From an uncultured Clostridia bacterium (GTDB taxonomy: Bacteria; Bacillota; DTU014), in contig FIZI01000018.1 of NCBI GenBank assembly GCA_900016865.1, positions 1 to 53,528 on the forward strand: a stretch of DNA of 53,528 nucleotides. Direction: 5' to 3'. The notes beneath the pieces were generated by a model. It worked only from the letters and a program-made list of their open reading frames with translations. It was not told the origin of the DNA and did not search any database. Position 1 is the stretch's first letter, and each line of letters starts with the position of its first letter. Positions 16,929 to 26,707 of the stretch are shown piece by piece. The position numbers were made by a program, and so were the translations under genes.

Positions 16929-18407
16929 ATGATCAAGATGATTGTCAATTCGGACATCAGAAAGGGTACTATCGACAAGAACATCTACGGTCACTTTGCG
17001 GAGCACCTTGGACGATGCATCTATGAAGGCTTCTGGGTAGGTGAAGATTCATCCATACCCAACACTCGCGGGATACGCAACGACGTAGTTGATGCCCTCC
17101 GTAAGGTCCAGATACCTGTTCTTCGGTGGCCCGGAGGGTGTTTTGCTGATGAATACCACTGGAAAGACGGGATTGGCCCGCGTGATCAGCGCCCGTCTAT
17201 GATAAACACGCACTGGGGAGGCGTTACAGAGAACAATCATTTTGGAACCCATGAGTTCATGGACCTCTGCTCGCAGCTCGGATGTGAGCCATACATCTGC
17301 GGCAATGTCGGCAGCGGCACCGTTCGCGAAATGCAGGAGTGGGTTGAGTACATAACCTTTGACGGGAAATCTCCTATGGCCGACCTCCGAAGGATGAACG
17401 GCAGGCTGGAGCCGTGGAAGCTCACGTATTTCGGCGTTGGCAACGAGAACTGGGGCTGCGGAGGGCACATGCGCGCGGAGTATTACGCCGATGAATACCG
17501 AAGGTATGCGACCTACGTGAGAAACTTCTCTGGAAACACGATCCGCAAAATCGCTTGCGGGCCCAGTGACGCAAATTACCACTGGACCGAGGTCCTGATG
17601 CGCGAGGCGCGCAACATGATGTGGGGGTTGTCGCTCCACTATTACGTCGTGCCGACTGGACACTGGGGACACAAAGGTTCAGCGACAGAGTTTGACGATG
17701 ATATGTGGTACGCCACCATGAAGCGTGCGCTGTTCATGGATGAGCTGATCACCAAGCATTCCGCTATCATGGACAAGTACGACCCGGGCAAGCGGGTAGC
17801 GTTGGTGGTCGATGAGTGGGGCTGCTGGCACGATGTCGAGCCCGGAACAAACCCCGGTTTCCTGTACCAACAGAACAGCTTGAGAGACGCACTTGTCGCG
17901 GGAGTCACTCTCAACATCTTTAACAACCACTGTGACAGAGTCAAGATGGCTAACATAGCGCAGACCATCAATGTCCTGCAGGCTATGATCTTGACTGACA
18001 AGGAGAAGATGATACTCACCCCAACTTACCATGTATTCGACCTCTACAAGGTCCACCAGGACGCAGAGCTGCTTGATACCTACCTTGAGAGCCCGACGAT
18101 TCAGCAAGGCGACAACAGCATACCGCAGCTATCCGTTTCATCGTCTGTTGATCGCGACGGCGTGGTTCATGTTTCACTCTGCAACATGAGCCTCGAATCA
18201 GGCGTAGAGATCAAATGTGACATAAGGGGCATGGATGTGTCGTCAGTTACAGGGCGCATCCTTACAGCGTCTGAGATGAACGCTCATAACACATTTGAGA
18301 AGCCTGATGCTATAGAGCCCGCTGAGTTTGATGGAGCCGTGCTGAGCAAAGACGGACTGGTGGTCCAGCTTCCGGCCAAGTCAGTCGTTGTGCTGGCGAC
18401 TCGCTAG
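16929..18407 (+). CDS. abfA: Cytoplasmic GH51 alpha-L-arabinofuranosidase
   Basis: The frame opens at 16881, but GGGGGTGGA (16916-16924) sets the start at the ATG at 16929, giving 492 residues, the usual GH51 length. Motifs run [31 protein letters not shown], acid/base Glu173 in [11 protein letters not shown], and nucleophile Glu296 in [11 protein letters not shown], with the C-terminal beta-sandwich ending in [12 protein letters not shown]. There is no signal peptide, so it would release arabinose from imported arabinoxylan or arabinan oligosaccharides inside the cell. It has its own predicted promoter and operator. AraB in this window is the expected next step after arabinose isomerisation, but no AraA is visible. 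Confidence 0.95.
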   Translation: MIKMIVNSDIRKGTIDKNIYGHFAEHLGRCIYEGFWVGEDSSIPNTRGIRNDVVDALRKVQIPVLRWPGGCFADEYHWKDGIGPRDQRPSMINTHWGGVTENNHFGTHEFMDLCSQLGCEPYICGNVGSGTVREMQEWVEYITFDGKSPMADLRRMNGRLEPWKLTYFGVGNENWGCGGHMRAEYYADEYRRYATYVRNFSGNTIRKIACGPSDANYHWTEVLMREARNMMWGLSLHYYVVPTGHWGHKGSATEFDDDMWYATMKRALFMDELITKHSAIMDKYDPGKRVALVVDEWGCWHDVEPGTNPGFLYQQNSLRDALVAGVTLNIFNNHCDRVKMANIAQTINVLQAMILTDKEKMILTPTYHVFDLYKVHQDAELLDTYLESPTIQQGDNSIPQLSVSSSVDRDGVVHVSLCNMSLESGVEIKCDIRGMDVSSVTGRILTASEMNAHNTFEKPDAIEPAEFDGAVLSKDGLVVQLPAKSVVVLATR

Positions 18408-18417
18408 CTGATGCGCG

Positions 18418-18459
18418 AGGCCAAACTCGCAGCCGCTCTGGCCGCGCTGCGAGTGGCCT
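18418..18459 (+). terminator. Long hairpin after GH51
   Basis: AGGCCA-aa-CTCGCAGC pairs with GCTGCGAG-TGGCCT, a 14-bp stem interrupted only by AA, with a 12-base loop. No T-run follows (AACCTG), so it may be a weak terminator or mRNA-stabilising structure. It begins 11 bases after the stop codon. Confidence 0.55.
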
Positions 18460-18603
18460 AACCTGCGCAATCGATCTGGCCTCTGGCCTCTTCATGGTTG
18501 CTTTATGGCTGCGACCTTGACCAAAGGCCATTGCGGATGAGCTTGAGGAGCGACCGTTCCAGATGAGCCTAATGAAAGGCCACCATAAAGGAGGAAGTGA
18601 ATA

Positions 18604-20586
18604 GTGGCATCCTTGCGTAAACCGTATTACGGAGCAGCCTACTACCCAGAAGATTGGCCTCTCGAGCAGATAGATCAGGATATCGCGTTGATGAAAGACG
18701 CTGGTCTCAATGTCATGCGAGTGGGTGAGTTTGCTTGGAGTCGCATGGAGCCTGTAGAAGGGCAGTATGACTTCGAATGGCTTCACCTCGTTGTGAACAA
18801 ACTAGGTGAGGCGGGCTTTGGGGTCATCATGTGCACCCCGACTTGTACGCCTCCAATATGGGTTGCTCAGCATTATCCCGAGTGCTTGGTGGTAGATGAA
18901 AATGGCGTGAAGATGCAGCACGGCGCTCGCCGCCACGCCTGTCCCAACAGCGCTATGTACAGGGAGCTGTGCAGGCGCATAGTCACAAAAATGGCCGAAG
19001 AGTTTGGCAACAACGAGTACATCATTGGTTGGCAGATCGACAACGAGCTCTTTACTGTCGGACGCAGGGGTTGTTGTTGTCCGGAGTGTCATCAGAAGTT
19101 CCAGCTGACTCTGAAGGAGCGGTATGGAACTATCGACAATCTCAATGAGGCATGGTGCCTCAATCTGTGGAGCCAGGCATACAGTTCATTTGGAGAAATC
19201 CCGATACCCAAGTCAACGATTTGGCACCACCCCTCACTCATCACAGCGTGGATGGACTTCCAGTCTGACAGTTATGTCGATTTTTGCAGCATGCAGGCTG
19301 ACTTGCTGCACGAGCTGACGAGTCATCCAGTGGGCACGGACATGATGCCGACAGGTGGAGTGAACTACGCGAAGATCCATCAAAAGCTTGATATGGTTCA
19401 GTTCAACCATTACACTCCTCCTGAGAGATTGCACAAGGTGACATTCTGGTTTGATTTCATCCGGACACTGTGTGACAGGCCTTTCTGGAACACTGAGACT
19501 GCAACCTGCTGGAATGGCTCAACGACTGCCAACGGTTACAAAGAAGAGGGCTTCTGCAGGGTAAACACCTGGTTGCCGATTGCCCTCGGAGGAGAAGCAT
19601 GCCTGTACTGGTTGTGGAGATCACACTGGGCTGGCCACGAGCTGATGCACGGATCAGTCGTGTCAAGTTCAGGAAGGCCTCTGCATATGATTGATGAGGT
19701 CAGAGAGGTATCAAGAGGATTTGAGGTATCTTCAGAGTTCTTGAGCAACACCGAAGTAGTGAAGCCAAAACTGGCTTTGCATTTCTCCTGCTTTGAGTGG
19801 CACCTGCTAGGGGCTCAGCCCATGGTCAGGGACTTCAGATATATCGATCAGTTGATCGACCGCTATTATGTCCCGATGACTGAGAGGCAATTGCGTGTCG
19901 ACGTCATTGACCCGTCAGCGTCACTCGACGACTACGACGTCGTGGTTTCACCCTTTGTCGCAGCACTTGACGAGTCAGGCCTAAGGGAGAGGCTCAAAAA
20001 ATGGATCGAGGACGGCGGCACGTGGATAGCTGGGCCTCTGACAGATATCCGGACTATGGACTGCACGAAGTTCACTCATTCGCCATTTGGTAGCCTGGAG
20101 GAGTGGACTGGTGTATATTGCAAGTATCAGATTCCCGGAGATCCTCGTGACTTCGCAATGAGGTACAGCGACGGCACTGAGGCTTTGGGCAAGATCTGGT
20201 ACGACGGATTTGTGCAGAATGGTGCTGAAGTGCTTGCTACTTACACCGAAGGCCCTCTGTCCGGCCTGGCTGCCATCGTCAGGAAGCGGATGGGGAAGGG
20301 CCAGATCATACTGCTGGGCACTGTCCCGGACCCTGATCACCTCGTCGGGATCATCAGCGAAGCGGGTTCATCAGAACTCGGGCCTTATTTCGAGGCATCT
20401 TCGAACGTGCTCGTGGTTCCGAGGAAGGGGAACGGCATGGAAGGTGCGGTCGTAATCGAACTCAAAAACGAGCCGGGCAAGATCGAGCTTCCATGCAGCT
20501 ACAAGGATCTGCTGACAGGGCAGAGCCTCAAGGGCGAGCTAGACGTCCCGGGATACACTGTAATGGTGCTTCAGAAAGAGAGCTGA
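18604..20586 (+). CDS. GH42 beta-galactosidase
   Basis: This 660-residue protein starts at a GTG with AAGGAGG (18588-18594) 9 bases upstream. The GH42 pattern is clear: PYYGAAYYPEDWP, VMRVGEFAWSRMEP, acid/base Glu148 in WQIDNEL, and nucleophile Glu298 in FWNTETATCW. A cysteine cluster (GCCCPECHQKF) next to the acid/base matches the zinc site of many GH42 enzymes. The trimerisation and C-terminal domains follow (residues about 390-655). It lacks a signal peptide. Cytoplasmic removal of beta-linked galactose from imported arabinogalactan or xylan side chains is the natural role. Some GH42 members act on alpha-L-arabinopyranosides instead. Confidence 0.93.
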   Translation: MASLRKPYYGAAYYPEDWPLEQIDQDIALMKDAGLNVMRVGEFAWSRMEPVEGQYDFEWLHLVVNKLGEAGFGVIMCTPTCTPPIWVAQHYPECLVVDENGVKMQHGARRHACPNSAMYRELCRRIVTKMAEEFGNNEYIIGWQIDNELFTVGRRGCCCPECHQKFQLTLKERYGTIDNLNEAWCLNLWSQAYSSFGEIPIPKSTIWHHPSLITAWMDFQSDSYVDFCSMQADLLHELTSHPVGTDMMPTGGVNYAKIHQKLDMVQFNHYTPPERLHKVTFWFDFIRTLCDRPFWNTETATCWNGSTTANGYKEEGFCRVNTWLPIALGGEACLYWLWRSHWAGHELMHGSVVSSSGRPLHMIDEVREVSRGFEVSSEFLSNTEVVKPKLALHFSCFEWHLLGAQPMVRDFRYIDQLIDRYYVPMTERQLRVDVIDPSASLDDYDVVVSPFVAALDESGLRERLKKWIEDGGTWIAGPLTDIRTMDCTKFTHSPFGSLEEWTGVYCKYQIPGDPRDFAMRYSDGTEALGKIWYDGFVQNGAEVLATYTEGPLSGLAAIVRKRMGKGQIILLGTVPDPDHLVGIISEAGSSELGPYFEASSNVLVVPRKGNGMEGAVVIELKNEPGKIELPCSYKDLLTGQSLKGELDVPGYTVMVLQKES

Positions 20587-20623
20587 TCGGCCGAAGTTTC
20601 AGATTGTGTATTGAGAAGGTAAT

Positions 20624-20672
20624 CGGCAGCGTATCCGACTTAGGCCGTAGTGTTGTCGGTCGGGCGCTGCCG
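20624..20672 (+). other. Two-tier hairpin upstream of the ABC-2 ATPase gene
   Basis: CGGCAGCG and CGCTGCCG form an 8-bp outer stem that encloses an inner stem, CCGAC with GTCGG. There is no T-run. It ends 26 bases before the GTG of the downstream gene and could be an untranslated-leader structure or a weak terminator after GH42. Confidence 0.4.
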
Positions 20673-20697
20673 ACGCTTGACAGAGGAGCGTGAGTAG

Positions 20698-21419
20698 GTG
20701 GCATTGGTAGTTGAAGAAGTCACAAAACGATTCGCCAATGTCGTAGCAGTTGACAGGTTGAGTATGGAGATCCCACAAGGGACAATGTTTGGCCTGCTAG
20801 GCCCCAACGGAGCAGGCAAGACTACAACAGTCCGCGTGGTACTTGGCATAATCAAAGCGGACGAGGGCAGGGTCACGTGGAACGGAAGGCCTTTTGGCAG
20901 AAGCCAGAACGTGTCTTTTGGCTACCTGCCTGAGGAGCGGGGTCTATACCCAAAGATGAAGGTCCACGAGCACCTGGTGTTTCTCGGACAGATCAACGGG
21001 CTCAGCAAAGCAGAAGCCAACAAGCGAGCGACGGAGTGGTCGGAGAGGTTTGGCATAGCGGAGTATGGGCGGCGAAGGGTGGATGAGCTGTCAAAGGGCA
21101 ATCAGCAGAAGGTCCAGATCATCGCGGCACTTATGCACGAGCCGGAGATTGTCTTCCTCGACGAGCCTTTCACTGGATTGGATCCGGTGAACTCCGAGAT
21201 CCTGAGCTTGAGTTGCTTGGAGAGCGTCCCGACTACGTTGAGCTCAAGATCCCACCCGGAATGGACTCCGACATAGTCCTCAAAGCAGCAATGCAGGCGG
21301 GGAAGGTGACTCGCTTTGAGCTGGTTGAGCCGTCTCTCCAACAGATCTTCGTCGAAACAGTTGGGAACAACCGTGTAAACGACGAGGACCCCTGGGTGAA
21401 GGGTGGTGTGGCATCGTGA
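20698..21419 (+). pseudogene. NatA-type ABC transporter ATPase with internal deletion and frame change
   Basis: AGGAG and a GTG start are intact, and the first part is a normal ABC-2 exporter ATPase: Walker A GPNGAGKTT, signature LSKGNQQK, Walker B IVFLDEP and the D-loop GLDPVNSEIL. Directly afterwards, near 21205, the frame breaks. The next recognisable segment, in another frame from about 21213, is the C-terminal DUF4162-like tail (LLGERPDYVELKIPPG, RFELVEPSLQQIFVETVG). The H-loop 'STH' region and roughly 80-90 residues are missing. The product could not be a working ATPase unless this is an assembly error. The GTGA overlap with the downstream permease gene is preserved. Confidence 0.85.
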
Positions 21420-22738
21420 GTAAGTTGGGTGTATTGATCGCTCGCGACTTCAACACACGGATCCGAGGCGGTGCCTACATACTCATGACAGTTCTAGGCG
21501 TCCTGCTTATCGTGGGATTGGCGTTCGGCCCCCACATTTTCTCCAAGATCCGCGATTCTTTCCAATCGGATGCTGTGGAGCTGCTTGTAGTTGATAACAC
21601 CGGCTATATGTATCCGCTCGTTGCGCAGGTTGCCGAAGAGAGAGGACCTGCAGCAGAAGTCCGCGGGGAGTTGATTGACGCGACAGGCATGCCGGGAGTA
21701 GGCGATGCGAGCTTCGGTAAGTGGGCCGCGCAGGCCTTGGCCGACAGTGGTAAAGACGGGATCTTGATCATAGACGAGGCTGGACAAGACAGCTACTCAC
21801 CTGCAGCCTTTACTGCTGTGCTCTACGACACATCGAACATAATCCTGAATGATTCCATACAGAACTTCCTGAATACCGTTGTGAGGAGGGCGAACGCTGA
21901 CAGGCTTAACCTGACTCTGAACGAGATAGCCCTGCTCTGGGCGTCCGCGCCGATGAGGCTTCAGCAGCTGACGACCGGAATTGCAGGTGAACAAGCGTCC
22001 ACCAAGGAGGTCGCCGAGGAAAGCAAGGCCTTGTCTATGGTACTCGCATACTTCCTGCTGTTTGTCCTGTACATGGCTCTGATCCTATATGGAAACATGA
22101 TTGCCACCGGAGTAGCTGAGGAGAAGAGCAACAGGATCATGGAGATCATGGTATCGACTGTGAGGCCAATCGAGCTCATGACAGGCAAGATAGTGGGCAT
22201 AGGATTGCTTGGGCTGTTGCAGTTTGGCATCTGGATAGCCACCGGGCTTGGCCTCAGCGTACTTGGACGGTCTGGGATCCTCAAGAACGCGTTGGGTGTG
22301 CCCGAAGTGACCTTGCTCCCGATGGACCTTCTGATCTGGTTTGGCGTGTTCTTCGTTCTGGGCTTTATCCTCTACGCAACACTGTTTGCTGCCGGAGGAG
22401 CGAGCGTCAGCAGGGTCGAGGACGTCAACCAGGTGTCGACCATGATTCTGATGCTGGTGGTTGTCGCTTTCTTTGTCGCCTACTACAGCTTCATCAATCC
22501 GAACAGCTCTTTGTCAGTGGTGTGCTCGATGATACCATGGCTCTCACCGATGGTCATGTTTTCTCGAATCGCACTCGGAGATCCTCCGGTTGTCGAGATA
22601 GTCACGTCACTAGTGCTTCTGGTTGTTGCGATAATCGGGAGTATGTGGGTAGCTGCCCGGATCTACAGAGTCGGCGTGTTGATGTACGGCAAGCGGCCCG
22701 GGCTCAAAGAGATACTGAGGTACGTCCGTGAGCCTTAG
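21416..22738 (+). CDS. ABC-2 (NatB/YhaP-like) exporter permease
   Basis: The 440-residue membrane protein has one N-terminal helix (YILMTVLGVLLIVGLAFG), a large extracytoplasmic domain of about 140 residues, and a block of six hydrophobic helices from about residue 205. The signature VAEEKSNRIMEIMVSTVRPIELMTGKIVG is typical of the ABC-2 transporter family that includes NatB and YhaP. The GTG overlaps the stop of the broken ATPase gene, so the two were one operon. Members export sodium ions, antibiotics or envelope components. The substrate here is unknown. It is intact while its partner is not. Confidence 0.88.
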   Translation: MSKLGVLIARDFNTRIRGGAYILMTVLGVLLIVGLAFGPHIFSKIRDSFQSDAVELLVVDNTGYMYPLVAQVAEERGPAAEVRGELIDATGMPGVGDASFGKWAAQALADSGKDGILIIDEAGQDSYSPAAFTAVLYDTSNIILNDSIQNFLNTVVRRANADRLNLTLNEIALLWASAPMRLQQLTTGIAGEQASTKEVAEESKALSMVLAYFLLFVLYMALILYGNMIATGVAEEKSNRIMEIMVSTVRPIELMTGKIVGIGLLGLLQFGIWIATGLGLSVLGRSGILKNALGVPEVTLLPMDLLIWFGVFFVLGFILYATLFAAGGASVSRVEDVNQVSTMILMLVVVAFFVAYYSFINPNSSLSVVCSMIPWLSPMVMFSRIALGDPPVVEIVTSLVLLVVAIIGSMWVAARIYRVGVLMYGKRPGLKEILRYVREP

Positions 22739-22799
22739 TGAGCATCGCGATCCCGCACCTCATGCTGACAATGCTTTGTGAACATCGCTGAGACAACAG

Positions 22800-22831
22800 A
22801 GAGCAGCCCATCGACGGTGGGCTGCTCTTTT
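22800..22831 (+). terminator. Rho-independent terminator
   Basis: AGAGCAGCCCA and TGGGCTGCTCT form a perfect 11-bp stem with a 7-base loop, followed by TTT. It ends the ABC-2 operon. Confidence 0.9.
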
Positions 22832-22955
22832 GGGTCTCCTAGGCGCTTTTTGAAGCTGGGAGTATGCGCCGGCTTGCTGGGCCGAGTGCGAGTAACAGGT
22901 GATCATGCCGGTAGCTGCGGCTCCTCGTCAACGCCTAACTGCTGACGGGTATGAA

Positions 22956-24281
22956 TCAATAGATGAACGGCGTCGTAGTGAAGGTCACATCAGACCCTAG
23001 CAGGTTGGTAGTTATGTCTGCAAACACTGCCTGCTTGCCGCTTTCGGGAAGAGGCAACTCAAACTCCACAGACGGCCCCTTTGCAGGCTCGCCAATCAGC
23101 GTCCACTCAGAGTTGCGGAAATCAGTGGTGTCAGACGAGGCCTGCCAGAGCTGTATTACTGAATCGTCAGATGCGCTGATAGATGCTTTGACGACTCCCC
23201 GCTCCTCGTCTACTGAGAAATCCCAGCTCAGATTTGGCAGCTCCAAGGTTCCTCCGACGTGACGGAGAAAAGCCATCACTCCGGTCAGAAGCCGATCCAT
23301 GTCGCCTGCTGAATGGCCTGCGTTGGGCATGATCATCAAGTAGTTGTCTCCCTTTAAGTCATCGAAGTATATGTTGACAGACCCGAGCGGCCAGTACGGG
23401 TCGTTTGAGCCGATCACGATTAGCTTAGGCATGTGCATCCTGTCGATATAGGTATAGGGATCAACGATCCTTGCCAGATCTGCACCTTGCTCGCTAGACA
23501 GGTAGCTCGGGATATCCAGATCCGTGTAGTCGTGAATCATTGGGCTGTACTCGCCCCAGGAAGCCAAGTGGTTATCGAGTTGAGCTTGCAAGTTCAGGTT
23601 GTCGTAGACCAGCGGAATGATGCCCATCACCCTGGGGTCTACAGCTGCAGATAGCCACGAGGTCCATCCGCGCTTTGATGCCCCTACGATCACGTACCCC
23701 TCAGGCTTGAACTTGCCTTGCGAAGCGAAGTACGAATCCAAAGCATCCATACATGCGACAGCACTCTTGGTCATCGGAAGAAGGAGAGGCCATGTTTCGT
23801 CCCCGGTCTCCATGTATTTTGCGAACGTATAGGCGATTAGCGCGTCCTCTTTCAGGCCGTACAGAGGCTGGTTTGGCACTCTGCCCAGGATTGCGAGCGG
23901 TGTCTGGGTTGCGACTGCAACAGCACTCAAGCCTTGCAGATCCTTTGACGGGGTCGCTCCTCCATTGACTAGGATCGTTACAGGACCGCTTTCTCTGCAG
24001 AAAAGCGGGACGTACATCGTTACGTTATGGATCCATGTAAATTCTTGCCACCTTTGGGAAAACAGCGTCAAAGTGACGACGGAGTAGAGGCCCTTATTGA
24101 CAGGCTCGCCGACAACTACATACGAATACGCGGGATCCTCGGCTGATATGTACCTGTCGAGAGCCGTTTCCAAGTCGCCGTTGCCGACAGATGCAGTTGC
24201 CGGCACTGTAAGGGCCAGAACGATTGCCAGCAGGGTTACTGATACGTAGCTCGTTCGTGATCGCTGTGACAGCATCATCAT
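22956..24281 (-). CDS. Exported PhoPQ-activated (PqaA-like) alpha/beta-hydrolase
   Basis: The frame extends to 24377, but GGAGGGA (complement of 24289-24295) fixes the start at 24281 (441 residues). A signal peptide follows (SVTLLAIVLALTVPATASV). The body matches the PqaA family, an alpha/beta-hydrolase fold, with VTMYVPLFC, the nucleophile elbow VGASKRGWTSWLSAAVDPRVMGIIPLVYDNLN, LIVIGSNDPYWPLGS carrying the acid, and MPNAGHSAG carrying the His. The C-terminal 90 residues form a beta domain. The family's reaction is not established to my knowledge. In Salmonella it is linked to antimicrobial-peptide resistance. It is a lone minus-strand gene among plus-strand genes. Confidence 0.83.
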   Translation of the reverse strand: MMMLSQRSRTSYVSVTLLAIVLALTVPATASVGNGDLETALDRYISAEDPAYSYVVVGEPVNKGLYSVVTLTLFSQRWQEFTWIHNVTMYVPLFCRESGPVTILVNGGATPSKDLQGLSAVAVATQTPLAILGRVPNQPLYGLKEDALIAYTFAKYMETGDETWPLLLPMTKSAVACMDALDSYFASQGKFKPEGYVIVGASKRGWTSWLSAAVDPRVMGIIPLVYDNLNLQAQLDNHLASWGEYSPMIHDYTDLDIPSYLSSEQGADLARIVDPYTYIDRMHMPKLIVIGSNDPYWPLGSVNIYFDDLKGDNYLMIMPNAGHSAGDMDRLLTGVMAFLRHVGGTLELPNLSWDFSVDEERGVVKASISASDDSVIQLWQASSDTTDFRNSEWTLIGEPAKGPSVEFELPLPESGKQAVFADITTNLLGSDVTFTTTPFIY

Positions 24282-24318
24282 GTCTTCGTCCCTCCGGTGT
24301 AAATGTATGATCAATCCT

Positions 24319-24327
24319 ATTGTACCA
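24319..24327 (-). promoter_or_regulatory. Possible extended -10 promoter for the PqaA-like gene
   Basis: Read on the minus strand the bases are TGGTACAAT, an extended -10 (TGn plus TACAAT, 5 of 6). It lies about 38 bases before the start codon at 24281. No good -35 was found, so support is modest. Confidence 0.35.
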
Positions 24328-24702
24328 CATGTCTCCGGGTTTACGCCCGCATTTGATAAACCCTGAGCGCCCGCCAAACAATGACTAGGAAGTCCAATGA
24401 AGGGGAGTTCAAGCTGATGTCGGCATCAGAAGGCGCTCTGGCCAACATGACAGTATGTGAGAACACGAGAGATGGAAAAAGGGAGGGAGACCAACCTCGA
24501 AGACAGTTTCTGGCCTTCGCATCTTGAAACAGGGCAAGCCTCTGGTGTAGAGTAGGAATGTGTCTCCGCATGGAGTATGCGCTGAAACTAATGCGTATAG
24601 CTTGATCAGGCGGATTGATGGAAGATCTAGCGCTCTCACTCGCCTGGGTATCTGGCGCTTAGAGGCTTCACAGCAACGATGGCTACAAGGAGGCTTTCTT
24701 TG
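24328..24702. other. Gap without a recognisable gene
   Basis: These 375 bases separate the divergent PqaA-like and UroD genes. Short frames occur on both strands, but none has a convincing start signal or family resemblance. The region must hold the promoter of the UroD gene, which I could not place. Confidence 0.5.
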
Positions 24703-25815
24703 ATGACGCGCAAGGAGATGAACTTAAGAGTCTTTAGGCGAGAGCCGTTGCCACACGTGTTTTTCCAACCGCGCTTTGAGCCGTGGTTTGCAATGCATTC
24801 GAATAGAGGGACACTGCCAGAACAACTCAAAGGAATGAGCCTGACAGACGTGTATGACTCGATCGACGCGTCTATGCGCACCGTTCACTATTACACAGGC
24901 CAGCCCTATCCAATCCGTGTCTCACTGTCCAATGAAGTGAAGGTCACTGAACGCCGAGAGAACGATTTGCTCAAGCGTTACTACGATACGCCGTACGGAC
25001 AGCTGAGTGCAACTGAACAGCTGACGACGGATGGGGCATGGAGGACTGTCGAGTTTGCGGCAAAGACTGAGAAGGACTTGCCGGCACTCAGATGGCTCAT
25101 GGAGCACACGATTATAACGTTCAGTGAGGAGGATTTCAAGCAAGGCGCTCAATACATAGGCGACAGGGGAGAACCACAGTTTTGGGTGCCCAAGAGCCCG
25201 TACATGGCACTCGCTCAGCAGTGGATGAGGTTCGAGGATTTCATCTATGCATTGGTGGACTGCCCACAGCAGATGGAGGATGTGATGAAGGCGATAGACG
25301 ACTCGTATGATCAGCTCTACGAGCAGCTTACGTCTTCGGGCCTGCTGAACATACTTAACTTCGGTGAGAACATCGCCAGTGCCTATTTCTCCATGGACTA
25401 CTTCGAACGCTATCTCCTGCCATGGTATGAAAAGCGGTCGAACCAGCTGCGCAATGCCGGGATCTACACACATATTCATATCGACGGGTACTTTAAACCC
25501 TTGCTGCCATACCTCAAGGACCTTCCCTTTGACGGGCTTGAGGCATTGACGCCGACTCCTCAGGGAGATGTGACTTTAGAGGAGATCAAAGAGTATATCG
25601 GCGACAAGATCCTATTGGACGGAATCCCCGCGATTCTTTTCCTGGATCACTACAGCCGAGAGGAACTCATGGAGTGCGTGGAGAAAATAGTAGAGTTATT
25701 CCACCCAAGGCTAGTCCTGGGTATATCCGATGAGTTTCCGGAGGGAAGCAATGAGGAGTCCTTTGAGCGGCTGAAGATGGTTGCAGAGTGGTGCAAGAAC
25801 CAGAAGACAGGCTAG
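24703..25815 (+). CDS. UroD-family protein, putative methyltransferase (1)
   Basis: The frame opens at 24679, but AAGGAGG (24687-24693) lies inside it and serves the ATG at 24703, giving 370 residues. The sequence has the uroporphyrinogen-decarboxylase barrel pattern (PHVFFQPRFEPWF near the start, SPYMALAQQWMRFEDFIYALVDCPQQMEDVM in the middle, HIHIDGYFKPLLPYLKDLPFDGLEALTPTPQGD near the C-terminus). True UroD has conserved arginines in its N-terminal motif that are not evident here, so it more likely belongs with the MtaA/CmuA-type corrinoid methyltransferase relatives. No corrinoid protein gene adjoins. Substrate unknown. Confidence 0.8.
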   Translation: MTRKEMNLRVFRREPLPHVFFQPRFEPWFAMHSNRGTLPEQLKGMSLTDVYDSIDASMRTVHYYTGQPYPIRVSLSNEVKVTERRENDLLKRYYDTPYGQLSATEQLTTDGAWRTVEFAAKTEKDLPALRWLMEHTIITFSEEDFKQGAQYIGDRGEPQFWVPKSPYMALAQQWMRFEDFIYALVDCPQQMEDVMKAIDDSYDQLYEQLTSSGLLNILNFGENIASAYFSMDYFERYLLPWYEKRSNQLRNAGIYTHIHIDGYFKPLLPYLKDLPFDGLEALTPTPQGDVTLEEIKEYIGDKILLDGIPAILFLDHYSREELMECVEKIVELFHPRLVLGISDEFPEGSNEESFERLKMVAEWCKNQKTG

Positions 25816-25884
25816 CCTGGATTTCGGCACAGCTTCGCTACGAGACTATGGACCGGGGGCACTCAGAGAGCGCGGAGGGATTGC

Positions 25885-26670
25885 ATGGCGTTTGGGACTA
25901 TAAGCTATCGTAACAATGCACTGTCGCAGACTGAGCCCTTGAGCATCATTCTTCCAGAGGCAGACGTTGGGGAGGGCCCTTTCCCAGTGCTGTACCTGCT
26001 GCATGGGATGGGCGATGATCACACTACCTGGATGCGAATGACACGCATAGAAAGCTACGTCAGGTCGTTGCCGTTGATCGTCGTAATGCCGATTACACAG
26101 TGGAGAAGCATGTACGTTGATGCGATCAATGGCCCCAAAGCCGCGACTGCAATCGCACAGGACCTTGTCGACTTCATCGACAGTCGCTTCAACACGAGGG
26201 TTGACCGCAGATACAGGGCTATCTGCGGCCTGTCCATGGGTGGCTACGGTGCGTTCCACCTGGCTCTCTCTCATCCTGAGCGGTTCGGTGCAGCCGTGAG
26301 CCACTCGGGAGTCCTGCTTTATGGCCATGTGAATGTCGATGAGTTGCCTGACGATGAGCACAGAGAAAGAATGAAGGCTATTGTAGAGCGCACAGTGGGG
26401 CCTACTCCGAAGGGCGGTGCGGCCGACCTGTTTGCCGCTGCAGAGCGCCTGGCTGTTGATCAGCGGCCAGCGTTGCGGTTTGACTGCGGTACAGAGGACT
26501 TCCTGATCGAGCATAGCAGGGCATTCCATCGTCATCTGGAGAGTATAGGCTATGATCATGAATATCAGGAACACCCGGGAGCTCACACTTGGGACTACTG
26601 GGATCAGCATGTGAAAGAGTCGATTGACTTCTTTTTCCGCAAACTCGGCTGGGAGACATCAGGTAGCTGA
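25885..26670 (+). CDS. CE1/EstA-like carboxylesterase
   Basis: This 261-residue alpha/beta-hydrolase has no signal peptide. It shows the oxyanion region LYLLHGMGDDHTTWMR, the nucleophile elbow GLSMGGYGAFHLAL (Ser in GLSMG), the acid in DCGTEDFL and the His in PGAHTWDYWDQH. This combination fits esterase-D/tributyrin-esterase and CE1-like acetyl or feruloyl esterases. In a hemicellulose-degrading organism, removal of acetyl or feruloyl groups from imported xylo-oligosaccharides is a fair guess. GGAGGGA lies 5 bases before the ATG. Confidence 0.85.
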   Translation: MAFGTISYRNNALSQTEPLSIILPEADVGEGPFPVLYLLHGMGDDHTTWMRMTRIESYVRSLPLIVVMPITQWRSMYVDAINGPKAATAIAQDLVDFIDSRFNTRVDRRYRAICGLSMGGYGAFHLALSHPERFGAAVSHSGVLLYGHVNVDELPDDEHRERMKAIVERTVGPTPKGGAADLFAAAERLAVDQRPALRFDCGTEDFLIEHSRAFHRHLESIGYDHEYQEHPGAHTWDYWDQHVKESIDFFFRKLGWETSGS

Positions 26671-26707
26671 TCACCGTCAGAAATGCCTGCCTAGGGCGAG
26701 ATCGAAG

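Noticed and set aside
17049-17672. Long antisense open frame (207 residues) within GH51
   Set aside because: It is a frame shadow of a clearly conserved glycosidase; the residues have no recognisable domain.
20698-21276. Treating the first ABC ATPase as an intact short protein of 192 residues
   Set aside because: Its last 20 residues are out-of-frame sequence and the true C-terminus is found in another frame directly downstream.
24341-24639. Minus-strand short frames between the PqaA-like and UroD genes
   Set aside because: No ribosome binding site or family similarity; they overlap each other in different frames.
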